Positions 50,861 to 62,391 of a stretch of DNA of 64,000 nt are shown here, piece by piece. Source of the DNA: Marchantia polymorpha subsp. ruderalis. Lineage: Eukaryota > Streptophyta > Marchantiopsida > Marchantiales > Marchantiaceae. Numbering within the stretch: the stretch's first letter is position 1; every line of letters begins with the position of its first letter. The stretch spans positions 10,131,501-10,195,500 of the forward strand of contig AP031355.1 in the NCBI GenBank assembly GCA_037833965.1. The letters are read 5' to 3'. A program made the translations under genes and the position numbers. Under the pieces are notes generated by a model. The model saw only the letters and a program-made list of their open reading frames with translations, was not told the DNA's origin and ran no database searches.

Positions 50861-51807
50861 GTTCTTTCCCATCAGAAGTGCAGATCAGGAACCCATTTCC
50901 TTTGCGTGTTTGTGTCCTTGAGTTCTGTCACCACGCACGAGGAGTTACAACTTAGCGTTCCGCATTTTGTAGCTGAAGGCCTTCGGCCGAATGTTCAGAG
51001 CTAGTACATTGGTTAGAGACTTGAGTAGTTCGGATCTGCACCTGCGGGTGACTGCCGATGCTCAGAGCCAGTGACTAGTTAGATACTTGAACAGTTTCGC
51101 CCCTACACCTTCGAGTGTTTCTTTCTGATTGTACTCCTTGGGATTTTTCCCCTGAATGCCAAAGTGAAGTTTTGCTACTTCGTGTAAGCCTTGGTTGTAA
51201 ATTCAGGTTACGCTGCAGCAGGTGCCTTGAGGGTAACCCCTGTAGTATTTCTGGGAATGACAAGTGCCTGAGAATTCAAACTCTTCAATAGACTGTTGTT
51301 GTGTTACTGGAATGTTTCACAGTGAGTCCTTCAGTGTGGACCTGTGTTCTCTGCGCGTTTTGTGAGTTGAGAGTGTTGTTCACCGCGTCTGAGTGACTTC
51401 GATCCGAAGTAGGTAGTCCAAACCGGGTTTCCTACACTAGCAGCAAGCTAGTGGAAGCGTTGTAAAAGCCGGAGTTGGAAGTCACTGCCCGCAGCTTTGC
51501 CGAGTGTGCTCGTGAGAGACTTTCCCCCTGAAATCTTGAAGTAGAGGTCCTAACGGATCTCTGGGTTGTGTTTCTGTAGTTTCAGGTGTGTGTGTGTGTG
51601 TGTGTTACGCTGCACTGTGCGACCTCCGAGTGCGCTCCGAGTGGACACTTGCAGTATTTCTGGGAGTGACAGTCGCCTGAGAATTCAAACTCATCAATAG
51701 TCTGTTAAACGTGACACTTTGTACCCTGTGTGTTCCTCTGTCCCTGTGGGTTCGACCTTTCTACCACTATATTGCAGTTTTAGCCTTTAGTGGGTTATTA
51801 TAGCAGG

Positions 51808-54262
51808 TCTCTTTTGTGGAGTGCGTCATCGAGGGAACTCCAATTCACTGGGCGAGCATCCTTCACAGGGTGATGCGACAGCACGCGTTTGAGGAGAAGG
51901 GGGGAACTCTAAACCATCTCTCTCCTTTCCTCATCAATTTTTATCGACAGCGGAATTGATTGACAGCGGCGGAGCTTGAACATTTTCCGCCATTGTCCAT
52001 CGACCATCCCGGGAAGTATGTGCGGGAGAATGAGGTCGACACTGATGCAGAGGAGTCACCGACTTCTACCCCATCAAGGCGGAGGGACGAAGGGAGACAC
52101 ACTCCTGCAGCACGAGTGCCGCGGAAGTGGCGATGGAGGGAAGAGTCTGAAGAGGAGCAGCATCAAGAACCCTCTGCTCCCATTCGACCGCGGCCGCCGT
52201 GCGAGCCATACAGCCGGCCGAAGCAGAAGGCACGCAGACTGGTGTTACCAGCCGACAGTGCGGACACGGCGACGATTGCGACGGAGAAAGGAAGTGCGTC
52301 GCCAGAGAAGCATGAGGAAGCGCGGACGACCGCAGGAGCAACGGGCTCCGCTGCAACCTCGTCGGGAGAGAGGCCGCCTACGGGCCAAGGGCCTCCGGAG
52401 TTACCACGTGCGATGCGGACAGATGTTCCGTTTGCGCACAGACGAGCCTCCGCGGACGGACGAGCCTCCGCGGACCGGCGAACACAAGTGGACGTGGATC
52501 TACGCTTACGCGTGGGAAGGAGCAGTTCGCCTGTGCACAGGCGCTCACCTGTGCACAGGTCGCCTGTGCACAGGTCACCTCCACACGTGCCGCTTGTGCA
52601 CAGGCAAGAATCATCCCCGTTCCAACGTAGGAAGGGGAAGGAGCCGGCGGAAGAACCGCCTACGAGACACCGGCCCTCGGGGCCAGACCCTCCGGCGCAC
52701 CACGCGCCGCAATTTGCGCCTTCGGCGCCAGGGCCTTCGAGCCGAGGAGATACGAGCAGGGAGCGTGCGGAGGCCGCACCATCGGCGGGAAGTCCGCCGA
52801 TAGATGCGCCTTCGGCGGTAGGGCCTATAGGCCAAGGAACATCGGGCGAGCGGCCCCCGGCCATGTCGCCTTCGGCGATGGATGTCCGCGGCGCTACGTC
52901 GGCGGCGGACAAGGCGCCGGCAAATGCGCCTGCGCACGGGCCGGGCACAGCCCCCACGGACCGATCAAGGGAGCAGCAACAGACAATGGAGCGGAGTGAC
53001 TGTCCGCGGGATGAAATTTCGATGCGCGATGCGCAATCAAACCCCGCGCAGCCACCCTCTGCTCGATCGCCTTCGGCGGCGAGGATCGTCCGGCCCGCCG
53101 ATCGCCCGGCGGCGGCGGCGGGGTAGACAACCAACAAGCAAGCGACGGGGATGCCGCACGGGTACATTCGCCTTCCGCCTTAGACATTTTGGCGACGAGC
53201 AGCGAGGCTGCAGCCGTGCCTTCGCAGGCAGCACACGTCGATGACGTGCAGCCCCACTCGGGGCAGTCGCCGACACAATCAATGGCGACTGAAATTCTCC
53301 ACTCGGATGATGACGACGGGGGCTCCACGGAAGAAATGTCAGGAGCAGAAGACACCGAGGAGGAGGAGGAGGAAATTGTTGGAGCGCCGGCGGCGGCGCT
53401 CTCTGAGCAGGTGATTCCGTTGCTGAGGTACTTGGATCGCAAGGTCGATAAATACGCCGACCCACTCCAGCCGGGATCTTACATCGTGTTAGTGCGCAGG
53501 CGGACTCGCACTAAAGTCCACACCAGCAAGCTATTAGCTAGAGTGGACCAGGAGTTGAGGGAATTGAAGGAGAAGCATGAGTGCTTGTGGGGACAGTACA
53601 AGCTTAATCAGAAATTCTACAAGCACTCCGAGAAGATGAAGGATGAGAAACTGGGCGAGCTCACCAAGGAGCAGGTGAAGGTCAAGGAAGCACTCGATTC
53701 TGAGCAGGCCCAGAATCGGATTTTGTCAGAGGAGCTCGTGCGACAGACGCAGTTGTTGGAACAATGTCAGCTCGCACGGCAGGCGGATGAAGAGTTAATC
53801 CGCAGGTTACAGTCAGAGTGTGGCGAATTGAGAGCGCAACGTGCTGAAGCCGAATCGCAATTAGTGATAATTGAAGAGGATCGCAGGAAGGAGGCGGATC
53901 GCACGAAGGTGGAGACGGCGAGGCGTGTCGCCCACTGTCTAAAGGGCTACGCCCACTGGGAAGTGAAGGCGCAGGAGAAACTCACACTGCGTGAGTTTGA
54001 ATTGCGCGCAGCCGGGTTGTTGTCAGGCGACAGTAGGAGTCGGCGGAAGGTAGCAAAGAAGGTCGATGCCTTTCTGTCGAAGGCACAGGATACCATGTCC
54101 GCCCTCGAAGTGGAGGTGTCCGCCGCGTTGCAGCGTTTGGGACTGCGCAGTCGAGCGGAAGATTGGCAGGGTAGGGAGTTAGTGCGCGGCAGTCGGCCGC
54201 GCAGGAGACGTAGTACAGGTTCCGCGGAGTGTAGTGTAGCGTGGTTCCGTGCAGGCGTGTAG
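51808..54262 (+). pseudogene. U3 ORF of LTR T, remainder after the nested insertion
   Basis: Continues the frame family interrupted at 34113: end of the conserved domain, Pro/Arg-rich part with hairpin-coded PVHR repeats (about 52525-52605), acidic block, coiled coil, basic tail. Broken (about two breaks besides the insertion). Confidence 0.78.
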
Positions 54263-54298
54263 CGTAGTGTAGTGTAGTGCTAGGTAGGACTTAGAAGG

Positions 54299-54328
54299 TA
54301 TAAAATAGTTCCAGGCGTTTTGCCTGGG
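54299..54328 (+). promoter_or_regulatory. LTR TATA box and hairpin (LTR T)
   Basis: TATAAAATA followed by CCAGGC-GTTTT-GCCTGG. Confidence 0.72.
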
Positions 54329-55278
54329 GTTCTTTCCCAAACTCAGAAGTATAGATCAGGAACCCATTTCCTTTGCGTGTTTGTGTCCTCGAGTTCTGTC
54401 ACCACGCACGAGGAGTTACAACTTAGCGTTCCGCATTTTGTAGCTGAAGGCCTTCGGCCGAATGTTCAGAGCTAGTACATTGGTTAGAGACTTGAGTAGT
54501 TCGGATCTGCACCTGCGGGTGACTGCCGATGCTCAGAGCCAGTGACTAGTTAGATACTTGAACAGTTTCGCCCCTACACCTTCGAGTGTTTCTTTCTGAT
54601 TGTACTCCCTTGGGATTTTTCCCCTGAATGCCAAAGTGAAGTTTTGCTACTTCGTGTAAGCCTTGGTTGTAAATTCAGGTTACGCTGCAGTAGGTGCCTT
54701 GAGGGTAACCCCTGTAGTATTTCTGGGAATGACAAGCGCCTGAGAATTCAAACTCTTCAATAGACTGTTGTTGTGTTACTGGAATGTTTCTCAGTGAGTC
54801 CTTCAGTGCGGACCTGTGTTCTCTGCGCGTTTTGTGAGTTGAGAGTGTTGTTCACCGCGTAGGAGTGACTTCGATCCGAAGTAGGCAGTCCAAACCGGGT
54901 TTCCTACACTAGCAGCAAGCTAGTGGGAGTGTTGTAAAAGCCGGAGTTGGAAGTCACTGCCCGCAGCTTTGCCGAGTGTGCTCGCGAGAGACTTCCCCCC
55001 TGAAATCTTGAGTAGAGGTCCTAACGGATCTCTGGGTTGTGTTTCTGTAGTTTCAGGTGTGTGTGTGTGTGTGTGTGTGTTATGCTGCACTGTGCGACCT
55101 CCGAGTGCGCTCCGAGTGGACACTTGCAGTATTTCTGGGAGTGACAGTTGCCTGAGAATTCAAACTCCTCAATAGTATGTTAAAACGTGACACTTTGTAC
55201 CATGTGTGTTCCTCTGTCCCTGTGGGTTCGACCTTTCTACCACTATATTGCAGTTTTAGCCTTTAGTGGGTTATTACA

Positions 55279-57057
55279 GAGATCATGAACACTTGCTCTT
55301 TCACAGACAAATTATCCAGAACTGAAAATAATCACTTGCTTTCTGCGATTTTCACAAGAGCATCAGACAAGCTCTTTGTTACATAAAGATCTAACCCAAC
55401 TTTGGGTGACTTCCTCAACACTACAGCCGCTGTGGGCTTTCCTAGATCCCAGTCCCAGTCCCAATTCCTACTCAGATTTCAGTATCGATTTCTCAGCTTT
55501 CACCTTCAGACCCCACCAGATTCCTCTCTTGGATTCAACTCTCCCTTTCCAGTTTCCCATTCAGATCCCGACTGTCAGAGTTTAGTCTCAGATTTCACTT
55601 CACTCTCAGCTCCCATTCTCAGATCTTCCACTATGATTTCAGCTCCCACTCACAGATTTTACACTTCAATCTCAGATCCCACTTCAACTTCACTCTCAGA
55701 TACGACTTTCCACCCACGAGAGTCTGCTTTCTCCTACTTCGAACTCTCCACACTCTGGTACACTACAAGCTCTCGCACACTGGTACACTACAAGCTCTCC
55801 GTTACCAGGCCGAACTCCCCACTTCGAAGTCCAAGGCCGAGACACCCACAGCCCGCCTGAAATGCAACACTCGCAATGATGGGTGGCTGCCTACTCCCCT
55901 TGCGCGACTACATGCACCGTCGTCTTGCCCCCCCCCACTTGACTTCACGCCGCTGCCGCTGCCACACCTGCACATTCTACATTCCTGACCACCCGATCTC
56001 CGCCGGAGGGAATCTTCTTCCGCGCACCGCCGAAGGCATCCACCCGCCGAAGACGCACGACCACACCTTTGCTTATCCATAACAGTCACTCCCGACACCC
56101 ATAACTCACAGATTCTAGCTCCGTTTCAAGAGTTCTTGGGCTCGTTGGAACGAGCAAGTCGAGCTCTTTCCAACGAGACCCTAACTAAGTCAACTCGTTA
56201 CGAATTGCAAAAGTTATGCCGGTTTTACCCTTCGCCGAAGGCCTGTTATCTGTTATCGCCGAAGGCGCCCGCACGATGTTCGCCGGTTGGATGTCTTCCG
56301 GTTGGATGTCTTCCGGTTCGATGTTGTCCTACCCTATCCGCCGCTTTCGACGCTCATAACTCAGTGAAGCCTTATCCGTTTGAAAAGTTCTTGGTCTCGT
56401 TGGAACAAGCGTCGCGAGCTCTTTCCAACGAGACCCTAATCAAGCCAAACCGTTAACAAATGAAAAAGATATGCCGAGTTTACTGTTTTGCCGATGGCCC
56501 TTGCACGATGTTCACCGGCTCGGAGTTCGCCGACCCCGAGTTTGCCGATTCCGAGTTCGCAGAAGGCCTGCTCGCAGTTGTCGCGAAGTCGTCCGAAGCC
56601 GGAGATGTTTGCAGCCGGAGACGTTCGGAGCCGAAGACGTTCGCAGCCGGAGACGTTCGCAGCCGGACTTGCCTCAACCCTTCCCATCAGTAACTTCCGA
56701 CACTCACAACTCAGTGATTCCTCATCCGTTTGAATAGTTCTTGGTCTCGTTGGAACGAGCGTTGCGAGCTCTTTCCAAGGAGACACTAACTGAGTCAAGG
56801 AGTCACACATTGAAAACGTTATGAGGGTTTCACTGTTTCGCCATGGCCTTTCTCCGAAGGAACTTCACCGAAGGCTCTTCGCCGGAGACCCTGCCCTGAA
56901 AGCCCCGTTCCGGACCTTTGCCTACTAGCTATTACACCAACTACTAATCTTACCAAAACTTCCAGAAAACTCCGAGCATAATTTTGCAAGAGCTTAAATC
57001 TAAAACTTTAACTCTCACAAGGTTAAAAAGACATGTGAGCACAGTTTTGTGCTCACA
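55279..57057 (-). mobile_element. LTR2, right copy (5' LTR of the minus-strand family 2 element, one end missing)
   Basis: Homologous to 12972-14057 and ends GTGCTCACA at 57057. It keeps ~750 bases (about 55585-56335) deleted from the left copy, including a pyrimidine-rich tandem stretch (55585-55790, units like CTCAGATYCCAC) and an extra copy of the shared motif. The ~112 bases at its left end were lost at the junction with LTR T. Confidence 0.8.
56098..56800 (-). repeat. Three copies of the cross-family LTR motif in LTR2
   Basis: At about 56098-56195, 56355-56450 and 56700-56800. On the minus strand each reads CTTGGAAAGAGCTCG or GTTGGAAAGAGCTCG, then GTTCCAACGAG, CCAAGAAC, AAACGGAT and GAGTTATG/GAGTTGTG, the same order and sense as in LTR1. 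Confidence 0.8.
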
Positions 57058-57062
57058 GGCAT

Positions 57063-58400
57063 GCGGCACCAACCAGTGTGCCAGCGACGGACAGGTGCTT
57101 GGCCTCAGAGCAAGTACCATTCGACGACTCGACTTTGGGTCAAGAGTCTTTGGCTCAAGCGCCTCCTGTGCAGGAGAAGTGTGGGGAGGAGCCTTCGGCT
57201 TAGAGGACTTCGGGTCAGACGCCTTCAGCGGAAGCGCCTTCGGCAAAGACCCAACTTGAGGAATCGGCCAAGGACAAAGGTCGAAAGGAGGAGACACGTG
57301 TGGATTCGGCACAGTCGCCTTCGGCACAAGCGTCTTCGGCGGTAGCAGATCAGTCAAGAGAAGCGGGCCCACTGGAAGCCAGATCTTCCACCGCGTTGGA
57401 GATCTTAGCAAGGAGTGGAGCGGCGGTCGCGGCAGAAGAAGCCACGCGACCTAGTTCTAGGGAATCGCCGAGGATTCCTGTGGCGACAGAGATCCTCGAC
57501 TCAGAGGACGAAGACTTAGGTTCGAAAGAGCAGGACGTGGAGTCGGTGCTAGGTACGCCGACAGGAGTGTTGTGCGAGCAGGTGGTGCCACTATTGCGGT
57601 ATCTCGATCGCAAGGCGGCGAAGTATGCCGATCCCCGCCATCGGAGATCCTACGCCGAATTGGTGCGGAACCGGACGCGAATCAAAGTCGCGACGAATCC
57701 TGTACCAATTTCCCTGGACCGCCAGTGCAGAGAGTTGGAGGAGAAGAACGATGCCCTACACGGACATCTTACTCTCTCGCGAAAACTGCATAAGGCAGTA
57801 GTACAGCTGCGCGATGACGCAGCAGCCAAGGCCCAAAGCGAATTTGAGAAGCAGCGTGAAACGATTGAGGCGGAGCTCCATTCGGAGCGAATTCAGAATA
57901 GCACCTTGGCAGAGTAGCTCGTGCGTCAGACGCGGTTGTTGTAGCAGTTTCAGATCGCACGCAAGACAGATGAAGAGTTACTACATCGCTTGCAATCGCA
58001 GCGCGACAAATTGAGAGCGCAGCGTGCGGATGCGGAGCTGCAAATAGTGGAAGTTGAAGGTGACAGCCGGCGCGAGACAGATGTTAGAGGAGTTAGTCAC
58101 GCGCGTGAACCAATGTCTGAGAGGTTACACTCTCTGGGAGGTGGCAGCGCGGGAGAGAATGACCTTGCGCGAGTTAGAGATTCGTGCGGCAGCCTTGATG
58201 TCGGGTGACAGTCGGAACCGGCGGCGAGTGGCGAAGCGGTAAGATTACTTCCTGGCGAGGTCGCGAGACGCCATTGCGAAGCTCGAGGCAGAGGTGACCG
58301 CGGTGTTGCGGCGGCTGGGATTGCGAAGTAAGGCCAAAGACTGGTCTAATAGGGAGACAGTGCGCGGTCGACATTCGCACAGGAGGCATAATAGATGATG
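57063..58400 (+). pseudogene. U3 ORF remnant of the old LTR1b copy
   Basis: Retains LEILARSGAA, VATEILDSEDED, CEQVVPLLRYLDRK, the coiled-coil segment and traces of the tail; alignable to both LTR1 and LTR1b proteins. Broken (several breaks). Confidence 0.75.
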
Positions 58401-58439
58401 TGTAGTAGGTGAAGTGTTAGGTAATTAGGACTTAGAAGG

Positions 58440-58468
58440 TATAAAGTAGTTCAAGGCGTTTTGCGTTG
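58440..58468 (+). promoter_or_regulatory. Decayed LTR TATA box
   Basis: TATAAAGTA followed by CAAGGC-GTTTT-GCGTTG, where the hairpin is partly lost, in keeping with the age of this copy. Confidence 0.6.
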
Positions 58469-59366
58469 GGGATTTTCCAGTTTTGGAAGTGCAGTTCAGG
58501 AACTCATTTTCTCTGCGCGTTTGTGTCCTTAGTTCTGTCACCGCGCAAGAGGAGCTACAGCTTGACGAAGTTACCGCATTTTGTAGCTGAAGGCCTTTGG
58601 CCGAATGCTCAGAGCTAGTGTATACTGGTTAGATACTTGAGCAGTTCGGACATACACCTTCGGGTGATTGTTCCTGTTTGTACTCCTTCGGGATTTTTCC
58701 CCCTGAATGCCAAAGTGAAGTTTTGTTACTTCGAGTAAACCTTAATTAACAATTCAGGTTGTACGCTGCCTGAGGCGCCTTTGGGGGTAGCCTCCGCAGT
58801 ATTTCTGGGAATGACTAATGCCTGAGAATTCAAACTCGTCAATAGACTGTTATGGTGTGACACTGGAGCTTTTCTCAGTTGAGTTTCTCAGTTCGGTTCA
58901 TATATTCTCTGCGCGTTTTGTGAGTTGAGTGTGTTGTTCACCGCGTGTGAGTGACTTTGGTTTGACGAAGGTACCGCATCCGAAGTAGGAAGTTCAACCC
59001 AGGTGCTCTGCTCTAGTTGTTAGAGTTAACAATCCGGAGTTGGGGAACACTACCTGCAGATCCTCTGAAGGTACTCTTGAGAAACTTTCTCCCTGAACCT
59101 TGAGTGGAGGTCCTAATCGACCTCTTAGTTGTGCTTTTCCAGTTTCAGGTGTGTGTTGGGGTAAACTACGCTGCAGTGTGCGTCCTCCGAGTGACCTCCA
59201 AGTTGAGCACTTGCAGTATTTCTGGGAGTGACAGTCGCCTAAGAATTCAAACTCTTCAATAGTCTGTTAAAACGTGACACTTTGTACTCTGTGTGTTGTC
59301 TCTGTCCCTGTGAGTTTGACCTTTTTGCTGCTATACTGCAGTTTTATCCTTTGGTGGGTTATTACA

Positions 59367-62300
59367 ATGACATGCATTTTAAATCTTGTCATTTGGCACA
59401 AAACATGTCCAAATACAATTTCAATTACTAGTTGTAGCTGAAATTGATGGCAGTGATTTTATCCACGGTTCTTGACTCTCAACATTCATAATCTTTACAT
59501 TATCCATTAGGTTCAAATAACATATGAATTTATATAAAAGACAATTGAAGAAAACCTGAAAAAATTATATACAAAACATTGTTATTGATTTCCTTTTATG
59601 AATAGAAAGGAAAGTTTACATTTTTTTAAAAAGTGTTGAAATTTTTAATCTAATATTTCATTCCAACATTGATATTGAAACCATTTGTCGTTGAAAGAAT
59701 AATGTTAAGAATAAGCAAGAGTGAGTCAAGCACTGATATTTTTTTCCCTCAGTGTATATTTCAAAGGTTGTCAAGGAAGATTGACTGATTAGGACTCATA
59801 TTTCAAAAAGTTGCCAAAAAAATCTTCCTTGGAGTGACTTTTAACCATCAGACCCTCCAAGAAAAAAGTCCAACTTGGATAAGTATGTGAGCCTTTAACT
59901 TGAAATCAAAAGAAAGTTAAGCCGAAGACGAAAGCGTTGGAGCTGCTTTCGCAGGAAATTATGAAACAGATATGTTGGTTCTAGAGTTGGAGCATAAGTT
60001 GAACACAACTATTACGATAGTTCTCGTGGACGTCAACAAGCTAGTACCTTTATAGATTCAGGACTTAGATCCTGCAGAAAGGAGCTCAAGTATGGCTGAT
60101 CCAGGACAAATACATTGTGCGGCTGATAGACCTACACGGGAGGGCCTCAAGGCGTGAATCTTGGCTCAATTCCGGACACTGGGATTATCCTAAACGACCG
60201 TATACTAGTAAGTACATTGGGTTTAATCAAAGTAGAAAAGCATTAGAAGCTCAACGAGCAATTAAACTCGTAACTCCATCCAAATCCCTCCACAGCAGCT
60301 TATATCACCATTTCATCTGCCACAATGGCACGTGTAGAATATGTCAACAGGGTTATGAATTTTAATAGAAATTAGGAATGGTTGTGTCGAAGACCCGACC
60401 CTAGCATCTTGGAAGTTTCAAAACACGGTACTCCGGGACTCATACAGCGAACAGTTGAAGAATGTCCACCACAGTTGAAAATCCAAAACATTTGCAACCC
60501 AATCAGGACTTGAAACCGCTGCACAGATACAAAGCTTGCTAAAGATATAGATGAATCTAGGTCGTGTCAAGAAAATATTTTCACGATCAAAAGCTACAAG
60601 AAATTGCAGAAGCCGCGGGATACAAACAGAAGAACACTTTTTATGCATTAGACTCCCTTAATACATGTATATTCAAATATGTCTCTAAAATATTACCGCC
60701 ATTTTACCCGTATTAAAAATGGCCCAGACATAACAAAATTCGTGTTCTACACATGTTCAGCCCGATCTTAAACAGACAAGCAAAACACCATAACAAGCAT
60801 CACTCAACATGTACTTAATACTCCCAGGTTTTCTGAAAGAGCCATTCAGTTGTATCTGATATTCATCAGATAGCCTACTCATCTCTCGACGTACAATCCT
60901 CTGAGTACAATGGAGTTTCCGCATGAAAGCTTTCCGGTGTATGCTGATCACATGGATGACGATGGTGCACATCGAAATAAACTTTCATATCGAAAAGATA
61001 AACGGCGGAAGTGATGTTATCACTCTCCTTCCCAGTAACAACTATCACTATCATTGCAGTGGTGTAGAGTCTCGTTTCGCTGCGCAGGGCTAACATCTAC
61101 ACTGCTCTGGAGGAGATATCCGTAATTCCTGATAGCGATGGGGCTGTAGTGGAGTGAGGAGTGAGGATCAGACCATCTTGCGGTGGAAACTACTTTGGAA
61201 AGCTCTAAGGCGGTTCAAGGGAGACAGAAGGTTCTTGCTACTGGAATGCCTTTGCAAACAAAGCAAGTTCGTCTCCAGTACCTTTTACATATACGAACGA
61301 CTTGTTACACTGCCATGTGCGGATAGCAGCAAAATAAAGTCAACAGCAACGATTGAGTTTGACATTCAGGATTGGTTGAAAATACATCTTTTTTCGTATT
61401 TGATTATATTATTATATTCAATATTTTAGAAATATCTAAAAATAGATATCCATTAAATATGATATAATCAAAAAAATAATTGAAGTATTTGAACGTTATT
61501 TGTGTACTAATTAAAGTCATTCCTCAGTGATATTTGATTAGTTCAGTGTAATTACTTGTATATAATTCTCTAGAAGATGTTAAGCTTTTATTGATACTTG
61601 AATCATATGTATGTGAATATCCCACGCCAAAGGAGATAGTTGTGAAGACTAAACACACGTAAATTAGTATCTTAAAAAAAGCTTTACATCTTCGATGTTT
61701 TAAGTAAAAACTAAATACACTTTGATGTAATCAAAAAGAAGTTCCGTAGTCTGAACCTTTCCCCATTCGAACACAAGAGTTAACTTGTTACTGTCATAAT
61801 AATTCCAATCAGAAAGGAAAACCCTCTGATTGTTCTCAAACACAGGCTAAACATATTGAGTTATAAAAATTAGAATGCTTTTAGTTCAAAATCCTTATAG
61901 GCCAAGGTCAATTTCAAGGCTTCTCTATCGAGAGGCAATCAAGTCAGGACTTGGTAAGTCTGAATCGTGGAAACTGGCTTTTCCAGAAATACTGAACTAG
62001 GGTGCATTGCCAGCGAGTCGAAGAGGTGAAGGTGGTGCATTTTGCTTCGCATTACTCTCAATAATATTCCTGATTTAAGATGAGTCTCCGGAAGTCTTCA
62101 AATACGGTCAAGCCAAAGGCAGAGAGATCCAAGTCACACAATTGCAGATTCTAAAGAACGAACGAAACGTGCTAAATTGGCCTGCACCTGTTCGATCACC
62201 TCACACCGAATTTTATCTTCTCGTCTTCTTGTTTGACCATCGAACGCGTAGGATCATGAGCAACGGTTGACTGTAAAAAGCTCTTGGGGATGAGCAGCTG

Positions 62301-62391
62301 CACTTCTCATAAGAATTCTTGAAACTTGTTTTGAGCTGAGTCTGATCTGATCCAATCATCGGCCATCGTCATCGTCGAGGGCGAGCCTGCT
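59367..62391. other. AT-rich flanking DNA without a recognised gene
   Basis: Base composition shifts sharply to AT-rich at 59367, right after the LTR end. Only short open frames occur (for example 60117-60365 plus, 60875-61096 minus, 61154-61429 plus). None shows a motif, splice pattern or similarity I recognise, and I do not call them. The 61370-61700 stretch is especially AT-rich. I see no RNA gene or repeat. Confidence 0.6.

Larger units (their letters stand above)
34114..51802 (+). mobile_element. Family 1 element C, nearly complete Ty3/gypsy (OTA, Tat/Athila-like)
   Basis: Order: LTR 34114-39526; a 0.64-kb copy of the downstream target (39527-40166); a second LTR tail to 40600; PBS 40623; gag-PR 40687-43518; pol 43519-46359; polypurine tract 46384-46394; 3' LTR 46397-51802. 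GCAGG flanks the whole. The internal region is 5.8 kb and each LTR 5.4 kb. The two LTRs differ only at scattered positions in the stretches I compared, so the insertion is young. It is the last step of the nest. About one break in gag-PR and about one in the U3 ORF of the left LTR; pol is open throughout. Confidence 0.9.
46397..51802 (+). mobile_element. LTR1, 3' LTR of element C (5,406 bp)
   Basis: Follows the polypurine tract and is followed by GCAGG (51803-51807). Contains the shared motif (46694-46788), hairpins (for example 49066-49079), intact U3 ORF, TATA (50831), R/U5 and GT repeat (51585-51605). Because it is a 3' LTR, its U3 would be part of the genomic RNA downstream of pol. Confidence 0.92.
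32502..55278 (+). mobile_element. LTR1 copy 'T' (5' end missing), split by element C
   Basis: Left part 32502-34113 starts inside the shared motif and runs into the U3 ORF. Right part 51803-55278 completes the ORF, TATA box and R/U5, ending GGGTTATTACA. The two parts are separated by element C (34114-51802) with GCAGG repeated at both borders. The right flank (GAGATCATGAAC) is LTR2 sequence, so T had inserted into the family 2 LTR. Confidence 0.88.
12860..57057 (-). mobile_element. Family 2 Ty3/gypsy element (LTR2), hosting all insertions between its LTRs
   Basis: LTR2 copies lie at 12860-14057 and 55279-57057 (outer ends TGTGAG and CTCACA), with near-matching duplications GGTAT (12855-12859) and GGCAT (57058-57062) outside. 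The coding region is on the minus strand: pol 14115-18389 and gag 18408-19062 plus 23924-24002. Later insertions of family 1 occupy 19063-23918 and 24003-55278. The gag start, leader and primer site, and the first ~112 bases of the right LTR (plus-strand order), are missing. The coding part has about two or three breaks. Fossil; older than everything nested inside it. Confidence 0.75.
57058..59366 (+). mobile_element. Old LTR1b copy, right fragment
   Basis: Begins with GGCAT (57058-57062, the partner of GGTAT at 12855-12859) and continues the U3 ORF, TATA box (58440) and R/U5 of an LTR1b-like LTR, ending GGGTTATTACA at 59366. It is the most diverged LTR1-type copy. With 12507-12859 it forms the oldest insertion of the nest, split by the family 2 element. 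Unique AT-rich DNA begins right after it. Confidence 0.85.

Noticed and set aside
60875-61096. Possible minus-strand exon
   Set aside because: A short frame without recognisable motif or supported splice sites; kept as part of the unannotated flank.
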